Assembly: GCA_029379385.1 (NCBI GenBank)
Contig: CM055615.1
Location: 2,418,001-2,482,000 of the forward strand
Reading direction: 5' to 3'
DNA from: Quillaja saponaria
Taxonomy: Eukaryota > Streptophyta > Magnoliopsida > Fabales > Quillajaceae
Length of the DNA: 64,000 nucleotides
The position numbers were made by a program, and so were the translations under genes. The notes beneath the pieces are model-generated. The model worked only from the letters and a program-made list of their open reading frames with translations, was not told the origin of the DNA and searched no databases. Position 1 is the first letter of the stretch, and the number at the start of each line of letters is the position of its first letter. Of this stretch, positions 10,596 to 22,297 are shown piece after piece.

Positions 10596-12039
10596 ATGGA
10601 TTGGCTTTCCAGAGCAACCCACCACCACCTTTTCCACCGTGACAAACCATCACCAGAGAGTGCCACCCTCGGTATTCTTGCTTTTGAAACCGCTAAAACC
10701 ATGTCCCGCCTTGTTTCTCTCTACAAGTCTCTCACCGATGAAGAAATTGTCAAGCTTCGTAAACAAACAATGAGGTCTAAAGGTGTTCACTATTTGAATT
10801 CCAATGATCAAGTTCTCCTTCTCAATCTCGCCTGTGCCGAACGCCTCGAAGATGTCGATTTAGCCTCCGCGACCGTCTCTCATTTGGGCCAAAAATGCTC
10901 CGATTTCGCTCTCAACAGTTTCGACCTCGTGTACACCGATTTAAAACTCGGAATCATTGACATTCGAAAGCTCGATTTTGGGACCAGAAATATCAAGAAA
11001 ATAATCGATAAGATGGAGAAACTCATAGCTTCAACAGCAACTCTTTATTCCGCATTGGAATCTCTCAAGGAATTGGAATTATCGGAGAAGAAGATACAGA
11101 GGTTGAGCAAAAATCTCGGTAGCTCGCAACCCAATCTCGAATACTTCAACCACAAGATTGCTTATCAGAGAAAACTGGTGCAGCATTACAAGGAGGTTTC
11201 TCTCTGGAACCAGACCTTTGATAAGAGCGTCGGACTCATGGCTAGGATCGTCTGCGTCGTTTACGCCCGAATTTGCTTCGTTTTCGGACCTTACATTTCG
11301 GGTTTACCCATATTTTCTAGAAAGAATATCCGTTTCAGTAATTCGAGTCCTAATCTAGAAGATTCTTGTTGCCTTCTTGAACATCGAGAATTGTACAGGA
11401 ACTAATTACCTTCTCATTGATCAGAAGGAGAAGATTCGAGAACGGGCATACAAATCGGGTCCCATTTCGAAAACTAGGAAAACGGGTTTGATCGGATGCA
11501 CAAGTTGCTATGATTTCGGTAAGAATAACAGAGTTTTCAGGATGGTCCCACCTTCAACTGTCGGTGGGGCCGGCCTATCTCTGAGATACGCAAACGTGGT
11601 ATTATTCGCGGAAAGGTTTTTACATGCGCCGGCTACAGTAGGAGATGACGCTCGTGGAGCACTGTATGAAATGTTGCCTGCGAAATTAAAAGCGATGGTT
11701 AGAGCGAAGTTGAGGAATAATAATTTGTTAAAAGCAGAAGAGAAGGAGTCAGGGGATGAAAGCGGCGACGGCCACTTCCTGGCGGAGGGGTGGAGGGATG
11801 CGATGGAGGAAATAATGGATTGGTTGTCGCCGTTGGCTCACGACACGGTGAAGTGGCAGACGGAGAGGAATCCGGAGAAGAAGAAATTTGAATCCAAAAC
11901 GTCGATTTTGTTGTTGCAGACGCTGCATTACTCTGATTTAGAGAAGACGGAGGCGGCTATCGTGGAGGTGTTAGTGGGGTTGAGTTGCGTATACAGGTAC
12001 GAGAAACGACGGCGTTACGTGGGACGAGATTTGGGGTAG
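10596..12039 (+). CDS. DUF3475/DUF668 plant protein (PSK-simulator-like), frame broken near 11400
   Basis: The first frame (10596-11405) carries the DUF3475 region (LGILAFETAKTMSRL, about residues 27-85). A second frame, +1, runs from about 11359 to 12039 and carries DUF668 (PPSTVGGAGLSLRYAN, from about residue 315) to a natural stop. Both halves are well conserved and the break falls in the poorly conserved linker, between 11359 and 11405. One extra base around 11395-11402 would explain it; two missing bases would too. There is no homopolymer at the site. A possible GT-AG intron (11338-11424) is 87 bases long and does not fix the frame. Homologues act at the plasma membrane in growth signalling (PSI1 family). 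Either a recent pseudogene or an assembly error. Confidence 0.75.
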
Positions 12040-14276
12040 GTCATGATAGTTTGGGTTTTAGATAGTATTTACAAGAAAATTACTTGTGTGTTAATTTAAA
12101 TGATTATTTTATTTTTATTATTATTTTAGAGTAGGGTATTTTAATTCCAATTCATTATGTTAATCTCTCTTTTTTTTTCCTTTTTTTTTTATTTTAAAAG
12201 ATTTTTTTATTAAAATAAAAATTTACAATAAATAAAATAAAATTTAAATATTAAATACAATAAAATTATAGTTTTTTTTTTATTGAGACTAGCAGTATAA
12301 AGATACAAATCTGTATGAATTAAGAAAAGTTCAAATACTTGTACAAAAAATAAACAATTGATTTTTGTAAATCTTGCTCATAAATTATTTTTTTTTTCCT
12401 TTAATTTTATGGAAGGAAAGAAGATAAAAATATTTTGTTAATATTAGAATTTTTTATTTTTTGCATTAATATTATATCATTAATTTATAGTTTTCAAAAT
12501 TTATAATTATTTAATTACTTTGTATTATCCACGTGTCCTACTCTGATTGGCCCACTTAGTACCAGGAGAATTCTACTAATATTTCTTTTTAATATACCGA
12601 TTATGTGCACTTAATTTCTTAACCACGACACCAATCTCTGGCGTTAACGCTTACATCTTTGTTTTTAGTAAATTACTTCGAGTCTTTTAAAGGACAAGTG
12701 AAGATTATATTGATTTGCCCATTATCATAATAGAGCCCATTCTTCGTTTTCTTTTGAGCAAAAATAAGACTATTTTATATCTAGCTCATCATCTTGATGT
12801 GTCCAACATATATAATTATTATTACAGTATGGAACAAAATAAAGCAGGATATATAAGTTGAACTTAGTCTTGTAGATATTTTGATAAGGCCCATAAAAGG
12901 TTCTTTCTACATTCCAATGCATTTGCAATTATTTCCAAAGGAGAACAGAGGATCATGAAAATGAGATATCATAAGTCCCTTGTCTTGCATGAGTGGGAAT
13001 TACAATTAAAAACATTTTAAAAATTGTCTAGACTATTTTTCTTTTATTTTTTTTATTTATGAGAATGATAATGAATTAGCACCATAACTTAATTCGAATA
13101 TCACTAACGAAAATAAAATTTAATTGTTCTATATTAAAAATTGAATTATATGTGAGTTTTTTAAGAAAGCATTTCTAAATTTTTAAATTAAATATGTTAA
13201 CATCAAACAATGAATTTATAGAAAGATGAAGGTCGTTGTCTCTTGTTTTGTGACATAAGAAGTAGAGATTTTCTAGTATTTGATATACTATTTTAAAAAG
13301 GAAAAATACAGATAAGTTTTACTCTCTTTTTTTAACATTTTTAGTAAGTCTTATAACAAGTTTATATTTTTAATAAGTCATATTTTTATAATTTTTTTTC
13401 TTTTAAACAATATTAACTTAGACGTTGTTTTAATTTTTATAAATTATTATTTATACACACTTTATCCCATTTATATTTCAAACTTCAAATTTGTATTCAC
13501 ATAAATGCTTATGTCTTCCACTATCAATGCCAAAGGGCAAAAAATAAGAGTTTTGTCCATCAATCAAAATTTTAAATTTAAAAGTTACACATAAAAAAGA
13601 AGGTAAAAGTAGTGTAAAATATTTTAATTTAAAGTGTAGGATTTATTTTTATTTTTTTAAAAAGAATAGATATAGGACTTATTAAGAATAAAAATTTAGT
13701 GTATGACTTATTAAAAATGTTAAAACATAATTTATTTTCTAGGAAGGCATTTTTTATTTGTATAGTTATATCATGCTCTTGAAGAAGTAAATAAGTAATA
13801 GTAGGTAAAAATATTTAATCATTGTCCTCTCAAGAAAACAAAAAAAAGATATAAAGTAATCATTTAAATAATCCTATGATACAAGAAAAAGGCAATATAA
13901 TGACTCAAATAAAACATTATTTTCACATATTCTTTTCAAGATTACAATATAATTTCCTTTAAAAAAATATTATTTAACCATAAAAGATAAAGTATAAAAA
14001 AGATTATGTATAGACTATAGTAGTTAACTTTCTGGTACTTAAGTTATTGATCAAACCCTCTTTTCCTTTTTTTTTTTTTTTTTTACACAATTATTGGTAA
14101 TCAAATTTCCTAATTTGGGTGGTGAACTGAAGAGAGAGAATCTTAGCACTAGCCTCATATCAAAACATTTCCCAGAAACCTCCATATTGTCTGTATTTTG
14201 TAACCAAACTACATACTATGCCCCATACCCACAAGGTCACCATCGAAAACCAACGTCCACCTCACCACACCCATGT
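12040..14276. other. AT-rich intergenic region
   Basis: No gene was recognised between the DUF668 gene and Rubisco activase. The only structure seen is the inverted repeat at 13331-13726. Confidence 0.6.
13331..13726. mobile_element. Foldback-type MITE candidate
   Basis: The left arm (about 13331-13390) begins TTTAACATTTTTAGTAAGTC and contains TTTTTAATAAGTCATA. The right arm (about 13670-13726) reads as its complement: TATAGGACTTATTAAGAAT, then ATGACTTATTAAAAATGTTAAA. The arms are about 280 bases apart. Outer ends and target duplication are unclear. Confidence 0.45.
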
Positions 14277-14289
14277 AATATTTATATAC
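14277..14289 (+). promoter_or_regulatory. Candidate TATA box, Rubisco activase
   Basis: AATATTTATATAC lies about 250 bases before the ATG at 14539. It is preceded by a C/A-rich stretch (14218-14275) and followed by a CT-rich leader (14340-14420). This implies a long 5' UTR or an unseen closer start. Confidence 0.4.
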
Positions 14290-14538
14290 TAATGCAGCCG
14301 ACCTCACCTGTTTGGCTGTTAGGAAATTCATAGGCCAATACACAGGATTTTCTTTTCTCCCAACACTTTCTCCATACTCCAACATCACCCCTCTAAATTC
14401 TTTCGTCTGTCCTCCTCTCTTTTTCCTTCAAACCAAACAAACAAACGCAGCTTTGAACATGTTTCAGTTCCATTTTGTCTTCTTCCATTAAAGTTCAAAA
14501 CTTTCATAAGATTACTATCTCTCGGACTTTTATAGAAA

Positions 14539-16902
14539 ATGGCCGCTTCAGCCTCAACTATAGGAGCTGTTAATGGAGTACAGGTACTGTGTTTTTCACG
14601 CCTCAATTAACATGTATCCATTTTCTCAATTCATTGATTCCATCGATAAACTAATGAAATTTTACTTCTTTTTGGATTATTATGTAATTTTCTTTGTTAA
14701 AATCGTGCTCTTCTGGGTTATCAAACTTTTGTACCAAATTAATATTTGCGTAGCATGGTTTACTTTTGTGTCTCTATGATAGGGAATTCTCGAGTAGCTC
14801 ATGGGTTCTTCATGAATTCAAGTATGGAATTTCTAATTTCATGATTTTGGATTTATAAAATAGTGGGTTTTCTTCAGCTGGGACTATTTCAATTAATTTG
14901 AAAAGATGGATTCTGTAATTTCATTTGGAAATTGTGATTTATTGAGTGTAAACAAGGGGATGTGTTTGGTGCAGTTGAGATTAAATGGCTCCAACACCGG
15001 AATTGCTGTACCAAGCTCTGCATTCTTGGGAAACAGCTTGAAGAAGGTCAGCTCTAAGATCACCTACCACAGGATTTCATCTGGGAATTTAAAGGTTGCT
15101 GCTGAATATGATGAGCAAAAGCAGACATCCAAAGACAGATGGGCAGGACTTGCGTTTGACACTTCAGATGACCAGCAAGACATCACTAGAGGAAAAGGAA
15201 TGGTGGACAGTCTTTTCCAATCCGCCATGGATACTGGGTCTGGAACTCACTATGCTGTCATGAGTTCATATGACTATATCAGTGCTGGTCTTCGAAAGTA
15301 AGTAGTTCAAAATGAAGTTTAAGTGTCACTTTTCACTTTTTAATCCTATGAGAGCACTGGAAGTTAATGAGTTGTGTTTCAGATTCAATTTGGACAACAA
15401 CGTGGATGGCTTCTACATTGCTCCAGCATTCATGGACAAGCTTGTTGTTCATATAACCAAGAACTTTCTGTCCCTGCCAAACATTAAGGTCTGAACTCAA
15501 CACCAAAAGCTTTGGTGATCCCTCTTTCTCAAAATATGATGCATTTGCATAATGAAAATAATTCTTGTGACAGGTTCCTCTTATTTTGGGTATTTGGGGA
15601 GGCAAAGGTCAGGGAAAATCATTTCAGTGCGAGCTTGTCTTTGCCAAAATGGGAATAAAGTGAGTTGAAGTACTTTTTTGTTTTTTGCCTATCATAATGT
15701 TGGCAAACTTGTATAAAGAAGTGTGTGTTAAATTAAAAACATAGATATATTTTGGTGCTTACTCCTTAATCTTATGAAAAAAATCAGCCCAATTATGATG
15801 AGTGCTGGAGAATTGGAAAGTGGAAATGCTGGAGAGCCTGCAAAATTGATTAGACAAAGGTATCGTGAGGCAGCAGATATCATTAGGAAAGGGAAAATGT
15901 GTTGCCTCTTCATCAATGATCTTGATGCAGGAGCTGGTAGGCTTGGTGGAACCACTCAATACACAGTCAACAACCAGATGGTTAATGCAACCCTCATGAA
16001 CATTGCTGATAACCCAACAAGTGTCCAGCTTCCTGGTATGTACAACAAGGAGGAGATTCCCCGGGTACCCATCATAGCCACTGGCAATGACTTCTCCACA
16101 TTGTATGCACCTCTAATTCGTGATGGTCGTATGGAAAAGTTCTACTGGGCGCCTACTCGGGAAGACCGGATTGGTGTCTGCACTGGGATCTTCTGGACTG
16201 ACGATATTCCCATGGAGGACATTGCTAAACTTGTTGACACCTTCCCTGGGCAATCCATTGGTAAGCTTGATGTTAAGTAGATACTATTTAAGCAGCTGTT
16301 TTAAAGTTTATTGTACTAAGGTCCCTCTTCATTAGCATCAGTGCTCAGTAACTACAATTAGATATCATAAACTGGGCAAAATGTTAGTGACCGATGTTGT
16401 ATCTGTGTGTAGATTTCTTTGGTGCTCTCAGGGCAAGAGTGTATGATGATGAAGTCAGGAAGTGGATTACTGGTGTGGGGATAGAAAACGTGGGGAAAAA
16501 GCTTGTGAACTCTAAAGAGGGACCTCCAACTTTTGATCAACCAAAGATGACTCTCAAGAAGCTGCTCCAGTACGGAAACATGCTTTTCCATGAGCAGGAA
16601 AATGTGAAGAGGGTTCAACTGTCTGGCAAGTACCTTAAAGAGGCAGCTCTTGGAAATGCCAATGAAGATGCCATTAAGAGTGGAAATTTCTATGGTTAGC
16701 CCTTGCATCCTAAAAGCCGTTGACTGGACCTTTATCTGGCTTTAGGATTATGATGATGAAAAGAAGATTAGGGAGAGCATCACTTAAATAAGTTTCATAT
16801 TATTGTTTGGATGCAGGCCTAGCAGCCCAACAGGTTAACCTTCCTGTCACTGCAGGTTGCATTGATCCTTCTGCAGCAAACTTCGATCCAACAGCAAAGT
16901 GA
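14539..16902 (+). CDS. RCA: Ribulose bisphosphate carboxylase/oxygenase activase, chloroplastic
   Basis: AAA+ ATPase that removes inhibitory sugar phosphates from Rubisco in the stroma. Exons: 14539-14583, 14975-15297, 15383-15488, 15574-15659, 15788-16260, 16413 onward. Read to TAG at 16697-16699 this gives the 439-residue short form. Using the donor at 16695 and exon 7 (16817-16902) gives a long form of 466 residues. The N-terminus [11 protein letters not shown] is a typical transit peptide; Walker A GGKGQGKS is at residues 167-174, Walker B FINDLDA around 228-234. The long-form tail has its first redox cysteine (residue 453) but ends at TGA 16900-16902. In the next frame SDDGSC is still readable, so a 1-2 base change removed the second cysteine. 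Residue 323 is Trp where relatives usually have Arg in the IFRTD motif. Confidence 0.96.
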
Positions 16903-19900
16903 TGATGGGAGCTGCAGTAACCAATTATAGATTTTTCTGATGAGTAAATAATAAGAAAAAAAAAAAAAAAAAAAAAAAAACCTCTGAAAATGAAGCATAC
17001 CTACGAACTCTCCCTTCCTTAGGTTAGTCTCTCATAATTGATTCCACGTCTGTACTTAGTTTTGTTCTGTCTTTATCTGATAAGGTTGTCTATACGAAAG
17101 TGTAAAAGGGTTTTTGCTCCTATTATTAGAATAACCAATTTGGTGGTCTATATAAGTGAAATCTCTATTGGTTTGTCAATATAGAGTTTTGTCACGCACT
17201 AATATCATTACATTCTTTTTGGTTCTGAAATTTACCATTAAGTTGTTCATTTCTGATTTTCCAATTTGGCGTGAGATGCCTAACTTTGGCTCTTCATATA
17301 TCCATGATCAACTTCTGACATTTATATAATATAATAATTCAGGTGACTACAGAAACATTCATGTGGGCCAGGTTATTCAAGTAAATTTTCATAGCTAGCA
17401 GTTTGGATCATTTCTCTGAGCTTGCTTTTGCGGGCATGGAGGCTCCTCATGGCCAAGTATGTATGTTAGGCTTTTATCTCATCAACCCTTTACTCAATTA
17501 ACTAAAATAGCGGAGACTCCACGTTACTTGCCTTGCCACTTTTCTTTGGATCATCGATATGAAGCAAATCAGATTTATTTACATGATTAAGACTGAGTAT
17601 CCAATTCAGAAGAGGTCCAAAGCTGGAGTCAAATAGCCCACTGTATTCACTTGGTACGGAGGATATCAAGTGGCGCATCAAATTACTCACCCCTATAGTA
17701 ATAGGCAAAGCTTGGCCATTAGTTTTGAAGGAAAGCACATGCTAAAATTTTAACCCTGTCAGAAACAATCTGCAATATATCTTCAAAACTATCCTAGAAA
17801 TAAGACCAACTTTGAACGAAATTGCTCCATCTTAAAAAATTATTTGAGAAATGTCCTAACAACAATAAAGTTTTTTAACTCAATTTAATTTAATTTTAAT
17901 TTTAAATTAATTCGGATTGCATATATCAATCACTTTCTTTTTTTTGTTATTATTGATTAAGAGATCTCATAATATATATATATATATGCTGACTTGGTCT
18001 TGTGTAGCTTATTGGGACTAATGCTAATAATTTGTCACACTATGACTTAGTCAATAAATATTTAGAAAATATTAAAGCACTAACTTAAAGTATATGCTCT
18101 GAACAAAGAGCCTTATATGTATTTAGGCAAAAATTTATCATAATAGGTTGTGCAGTACATTACGTAAGTACTACTCAATCAACATCACAGTCAGGCCATT
18201 GGTTTTGCATAGCCACTCATAGAATAACGTTTCCAAATATGAAACTGAATTATTGATTAAATTAAGCTATGTTTATGTAGAACACAAAGTTTTGCTCCCA
18301 AGTAGCCAAATTCCTTAAAGCCCACACTTTATATTTATAATTTATTTCTAAAAGTAAGTTAGTGGGTTAGAAGTTGAAGATCCCTCAACTTTGGTCATTT
18401 TTCAAAGCTGAAGACTAGAAAAGAGGAAAGTGGCAGAAATTAGAGACTGTTTCTCATTGTATTTGAAAATTTAAGATTCCTCTTCAAGCCACTATGTCAG
18501 CGACAATAGCAAGAAGCACTTTCAGTAATCATACACCAATAGGAAGACTGCTTTACTTGCTTGACATTGGTGCCTGGTGGAGCATATGGATATTGATTCG
18601 GCCTTAAGATGTGTACATGATGTACATCTCTCTCATTGAGACTTAGTTTGATGCTAAATGATCAATTCAAAGCCAAAAATCATGGAGAAAAGAAAGAAGA
18701 ACCCAAAAGTAAAATAAAAACAAATGATTGTGATAGTTGAATAACTAGTCCTTGGGAAACTTAGAACCTTTGCAAAGCCATTAAAAAAACATATTTGACT
18801 TTTCATTACAAGAAAAGGTCCAAAGTTTATTCCTATTTTTTGAAAAAATGAGAAGATAATTTTACAAAAGGACTGAAATTGTTTTTATTGATCAAATTGT
18901 TTGTTGAAAAACAAAATACTCTTATTTATAAACATCTAATAGCAATCATTCAGAGTGTGTTGGGAATCATAAAAATTTTAGAATTCAATTCATCTTAAAT
19001 AACTTTGATTAAAATCTTGTATTTGATATCTATCTTTCATGAGAATTTAATTTATTCTAAATTCATGCTTTTATAGCATTTTTTTCATTTTGAATTCTCA
19101 TCAGAATTGATATGATTTGTTAAGAATTTAATTTAATTAGATTAAAAATACATATATACCATTTATTTTTATTTCTCTTCATATCTACATCTCAAAAATC
19201 TCAAACCCTTCTTCTTCTTCCTACCCCATTTCTCATCTCATCTTTTCTTTTCTCTTCTTTCTTTTCCCTTCCCTTCTCCTCATTTATCTTTCCTCTTTAT
19301 AATGTATTAGACCAATACCAATGATTTAAGTTATTTTTGTATGAATTTTTTTTTTTTACTAATGCAAGGGTAATTTTGTAAAAGTATTAAAATGAAATGA
19401 ATTATATTAGTTATAATAATATTCTAAATACTATAATTCAATTTAATTCATTTGAATTATATTACTTAAATTATTTATTCTAAACATTGAGAAATAATTT
19501 AAATTGAATTGAACTGAAATAAAATAAAATAAATTAAATTAAACTCTCACATAAATTTATTCCTAACTCACCCTTATTTTATGTAATTCATAATTATTGG
19601 CCTTGAATTACTGGCCTTTCTACATAATTATGACCTTAGGTTTGTCTATTTTTATAATTCTCGAAGGGAGAAATGTCTAAGAAAAAAAGAAAATCAAATC
19701 TGTATTTGGTGAGCAGTTGGTTACAAATGTAGCAATGGAGATAAGTCAAAGGTAACCACTAGCTTAAGTTGTTTTCCAAATTCCATTTGCAAAGAAGAGA
19801 AAGAAGATGAGAGGAGCACCATATCACGTCACATATTTGGCTACTTACTTTCAGAAGGTTTAAACTTTAGAGATTGGCTGGCTGCTTCCCTCATGTCCCA

Positions 19901-20244
19901 TACGCATAAAGACTTCTGTGAGATTTTAGACTTTTTGTGAACCACTTTGGTCTCAGGTGTGGTGCAGTGCTCAAATTACCCATAACTCTCACCTCACCTT
20001 TATCTTTTAACTCTGTTGGCCCATGTGATCAATTTATTGCTGTCCTATTTTCATTCCTTCATAGACATTCTTCACCTTCTTGTCTCCCATCTTCTTCACC
20101 AACTCCATTTTGATTCAACAAAAACGACTCACCATTGCTGTTTCATTTTTCTTCCTAGAACATCTCAAACCCACCAACCTTTGCAAATCTCAGAATTCCC
20201 AACCCTGTTTTTCAAATGCCTTTAATTTTGGGTTCCTAATCAAT
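16903..20244. other. Intergenic region between RCA and the lectin kinase
   Basis: It begins with the activase 3' region, including an A-run at about 16956-16980. No gene was recognised. It contains the MITE candidate at 18953-19573, a short (AT)n run near 17970-17988 and a pyrimidine-rich tract at 19200-19300. Confidence 0.55.
18953..19573. mobile_element. Tourist/Harbinger-like MITE candidate
   Basis: The ends GAGTGTGTTGGGAAT and (complement of right end) GGGTGAGTTAGGAAT match at 12 of 15 positions. The flanking triplets are TCA and TTA, one change from the TTA/TAA duplication made by PIF/Harbinger elements. The interior is AT-rich and non-coding. Confidence 0.4.
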
Positions 20245-22297
20245 ATGGCCTATATTCTCGAACTTTTCTCAGCTCTATTATTCCTTTCAATTCCAGTTTC
20301 ATCCCAGCTTGATGAGCTCTTCTATGCAGGATTTAAAGATGTGGGTACCAACATAACCTTGAGTGGAATAGCAGAAATCCAAACCAATGGGATATTAAGA
20401 TTGACAAATGAAACCAGTAGATTGTTGGGTCATGCTTTTAATCCAGTCTCCTTTTCGGTTCAAAAACTCTACCACTGGTAAAGCTTATTCCTTTTCTACT
20501 TGTTTTGCTCTAGCTATTGTTCCTGAGTATCCCAAGCTTGGAGGCCACGGATTTGCTTTTGCAATTGCAACTACTAAGGATCTCAAAGCTCTACCTAGTC
20601 AGTATTTAGGACTCCTTAATTCCAGTGACAATGGGAATTTCTCCAACCACTTGTTTGCTGTTGAATTTGACACTGTCCAAGACTTTGAATTTGGGGACAT
20701 CAATGACAATCATGTCGGAATCGACATCAATAGCATGGAATCCAACAAATCTGCAGCTGCAGGTTATTTCAGTGATGATTCAATGAAGCATGACCTCAAT
20801 CTCAAAAGTGGGAAAACAATTCTAGCTTGGGTTGATTATGATTCAACTGAAAATGTTATCAATGTCACACTTTCCCTATTTTCTTCAAAACCCAGAACCC
20901 CAATCTTGTCCTTCCCTGTAGATCTCTCACCGATTCTGGATGAATTTATGTACGTTGGATTTTCTGCATCAACAGGTCTACTTGCTAGCTCCCATTACCT
21001 TTTGGGTTGGAGCTTTAAAATGAATGGACCAGCTCGAGACCTTGATCTGTCTTCTCTCCCATCACTTCCAGGACCCAAGAAAAAGCACACATCTTTGAAA
21101 ATAGGAGTTTCAGTCCCCGTGGTTGTTCTTGCATTAACTTCAATAGCCATTGCCATTTACCTTATCAGAAAAATAAAAAACGCCGATGTAATTGAATCCT
21201 GGGAGTTTGAAATTGGTCCACATAGGTACTCTTACAAAGAGCTCAAGAAAGCCACAAAAGGTTTCAAAGACAAAGAGCTACTTGGCCATGGTGGGTTTGG
21301 TCGAGTTTACAAAGGAAGGCTCCCAAATTCGAAAACCCTTGTCGCAGTTAAGCGAATTTCGCACGAATCTAAACAGGGTCTGCGGGAATTCGTATCAGAA
21401 ATTGCTAGCATAGGTCGGCTTCGCCATAGGAATCTGGTTCAGTTACTGGGCTGGTGTCGTCGCCGAGGTGACCTCCTTCTTGTGTATGATTATATGCCTA
21501 ATGGAAGCTTAGACAAATTCTTGTTTGATGAACCCACAAAGATTCTAAATTGGGAACAGAGATTCAATATCATAAAGGGTGTTGCTTCTGGGCTTCTGTA
21601 TCTACACGAAGGCTATGAACAGGTTGTGATTCACAGAGACGTGAAAGCTAGCAATGTTTTACTAGACAGTGAGCTCAATGGTAAACTAGGTGACTTTGGT
21701 CATGCAAGACTATACGAGCATGGAAAAAACCCCTGCACCACTAGGGTTGTTGGCACCTTAGGCTATCTAGCACCAGAGCTACCCAGAACAGGGAAGGCTA
21801 CCACAGGCTCAGATGTGTTTGCATTTGGTGCTCTTTTGCTTGAGGTTGTATGTGGGCGTAGACCCATTGATCCCAAGTCTATACAAGAAGAATTGGTTCT
21901 TGTTGATTGGGTGTGGGACAAGTATAGACAAGGAAAACTGCTTGATGTGGTGGACAAAAATCTTGATGGGAAATTTGATGAAAGTGAGGTGGTGATGGTG
22001 TTGAAATTGGGCCTAATGTGTTCTAACAATGTGCCAACTACTAGGCCTAGCACGAGACAAGTGATGAGGTATTTGGATGGAGAGGTTAAAGTGCCACAAA
22101 ATCTTACAGAGGCAGGTGGGTTTGATGGAGTGAAAGGTGATCATGGGGACGGATTTGATGATTTCTTGCACTCATTTGCTTCTTCTTCATTTGATAAGAT
22201 GAGCTCCTATTCAATTCAAGGCAATAGAGATATGGATGCAAGTTTTGCTTCTCTTGGTACTTCACCTCTTTCCCTTCTCAGAGGGGAAACAAGGTGA
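20245..22297 (+). CDS. L-type lectin-domain receptor kinase, frame broken near 20446
   Basis: Single-exon gene. ATG 20245 opens a signal peptide ([17 protein letters not shown]) and the start of the legume-lectin domain. The frame reaches a stop at 20481, but the rest of the lectin domain ([16 protein letters not shown] ... AVEFDT ... [10 protein letters not shown]) continues in the +1 frame to 22297. One extra base at about 20446 (CCA-G-TCTCC) explains the break; corrected length would be about 683 residues, normal for the family. Beyond the lectin domain are a membrane span (about 285-307) and a full kinase domain: G-loop [28 protein letters not shown] and DFG followed by HAR (usually LAR or HAR-like). 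Family role: plasma membrane sensing of extracellular ligands, often in defence. Recent pseudogene or assembly error. Confidence 0.85.

Noticed and set aside
11338..11424. Possible small GT-AG intron that would remove the frame break in the DUF668 gene
   Set aside because: The span is 87 bases, a multiple of three, so splicing it leaves the two domains in different frames.
17502..17738. 78-codon open frame on the minus strand behind Rubisco activase
   Set aside because: No recognisable motif, no exon partners and no promoter context; could be chance or a very old gene scrap.
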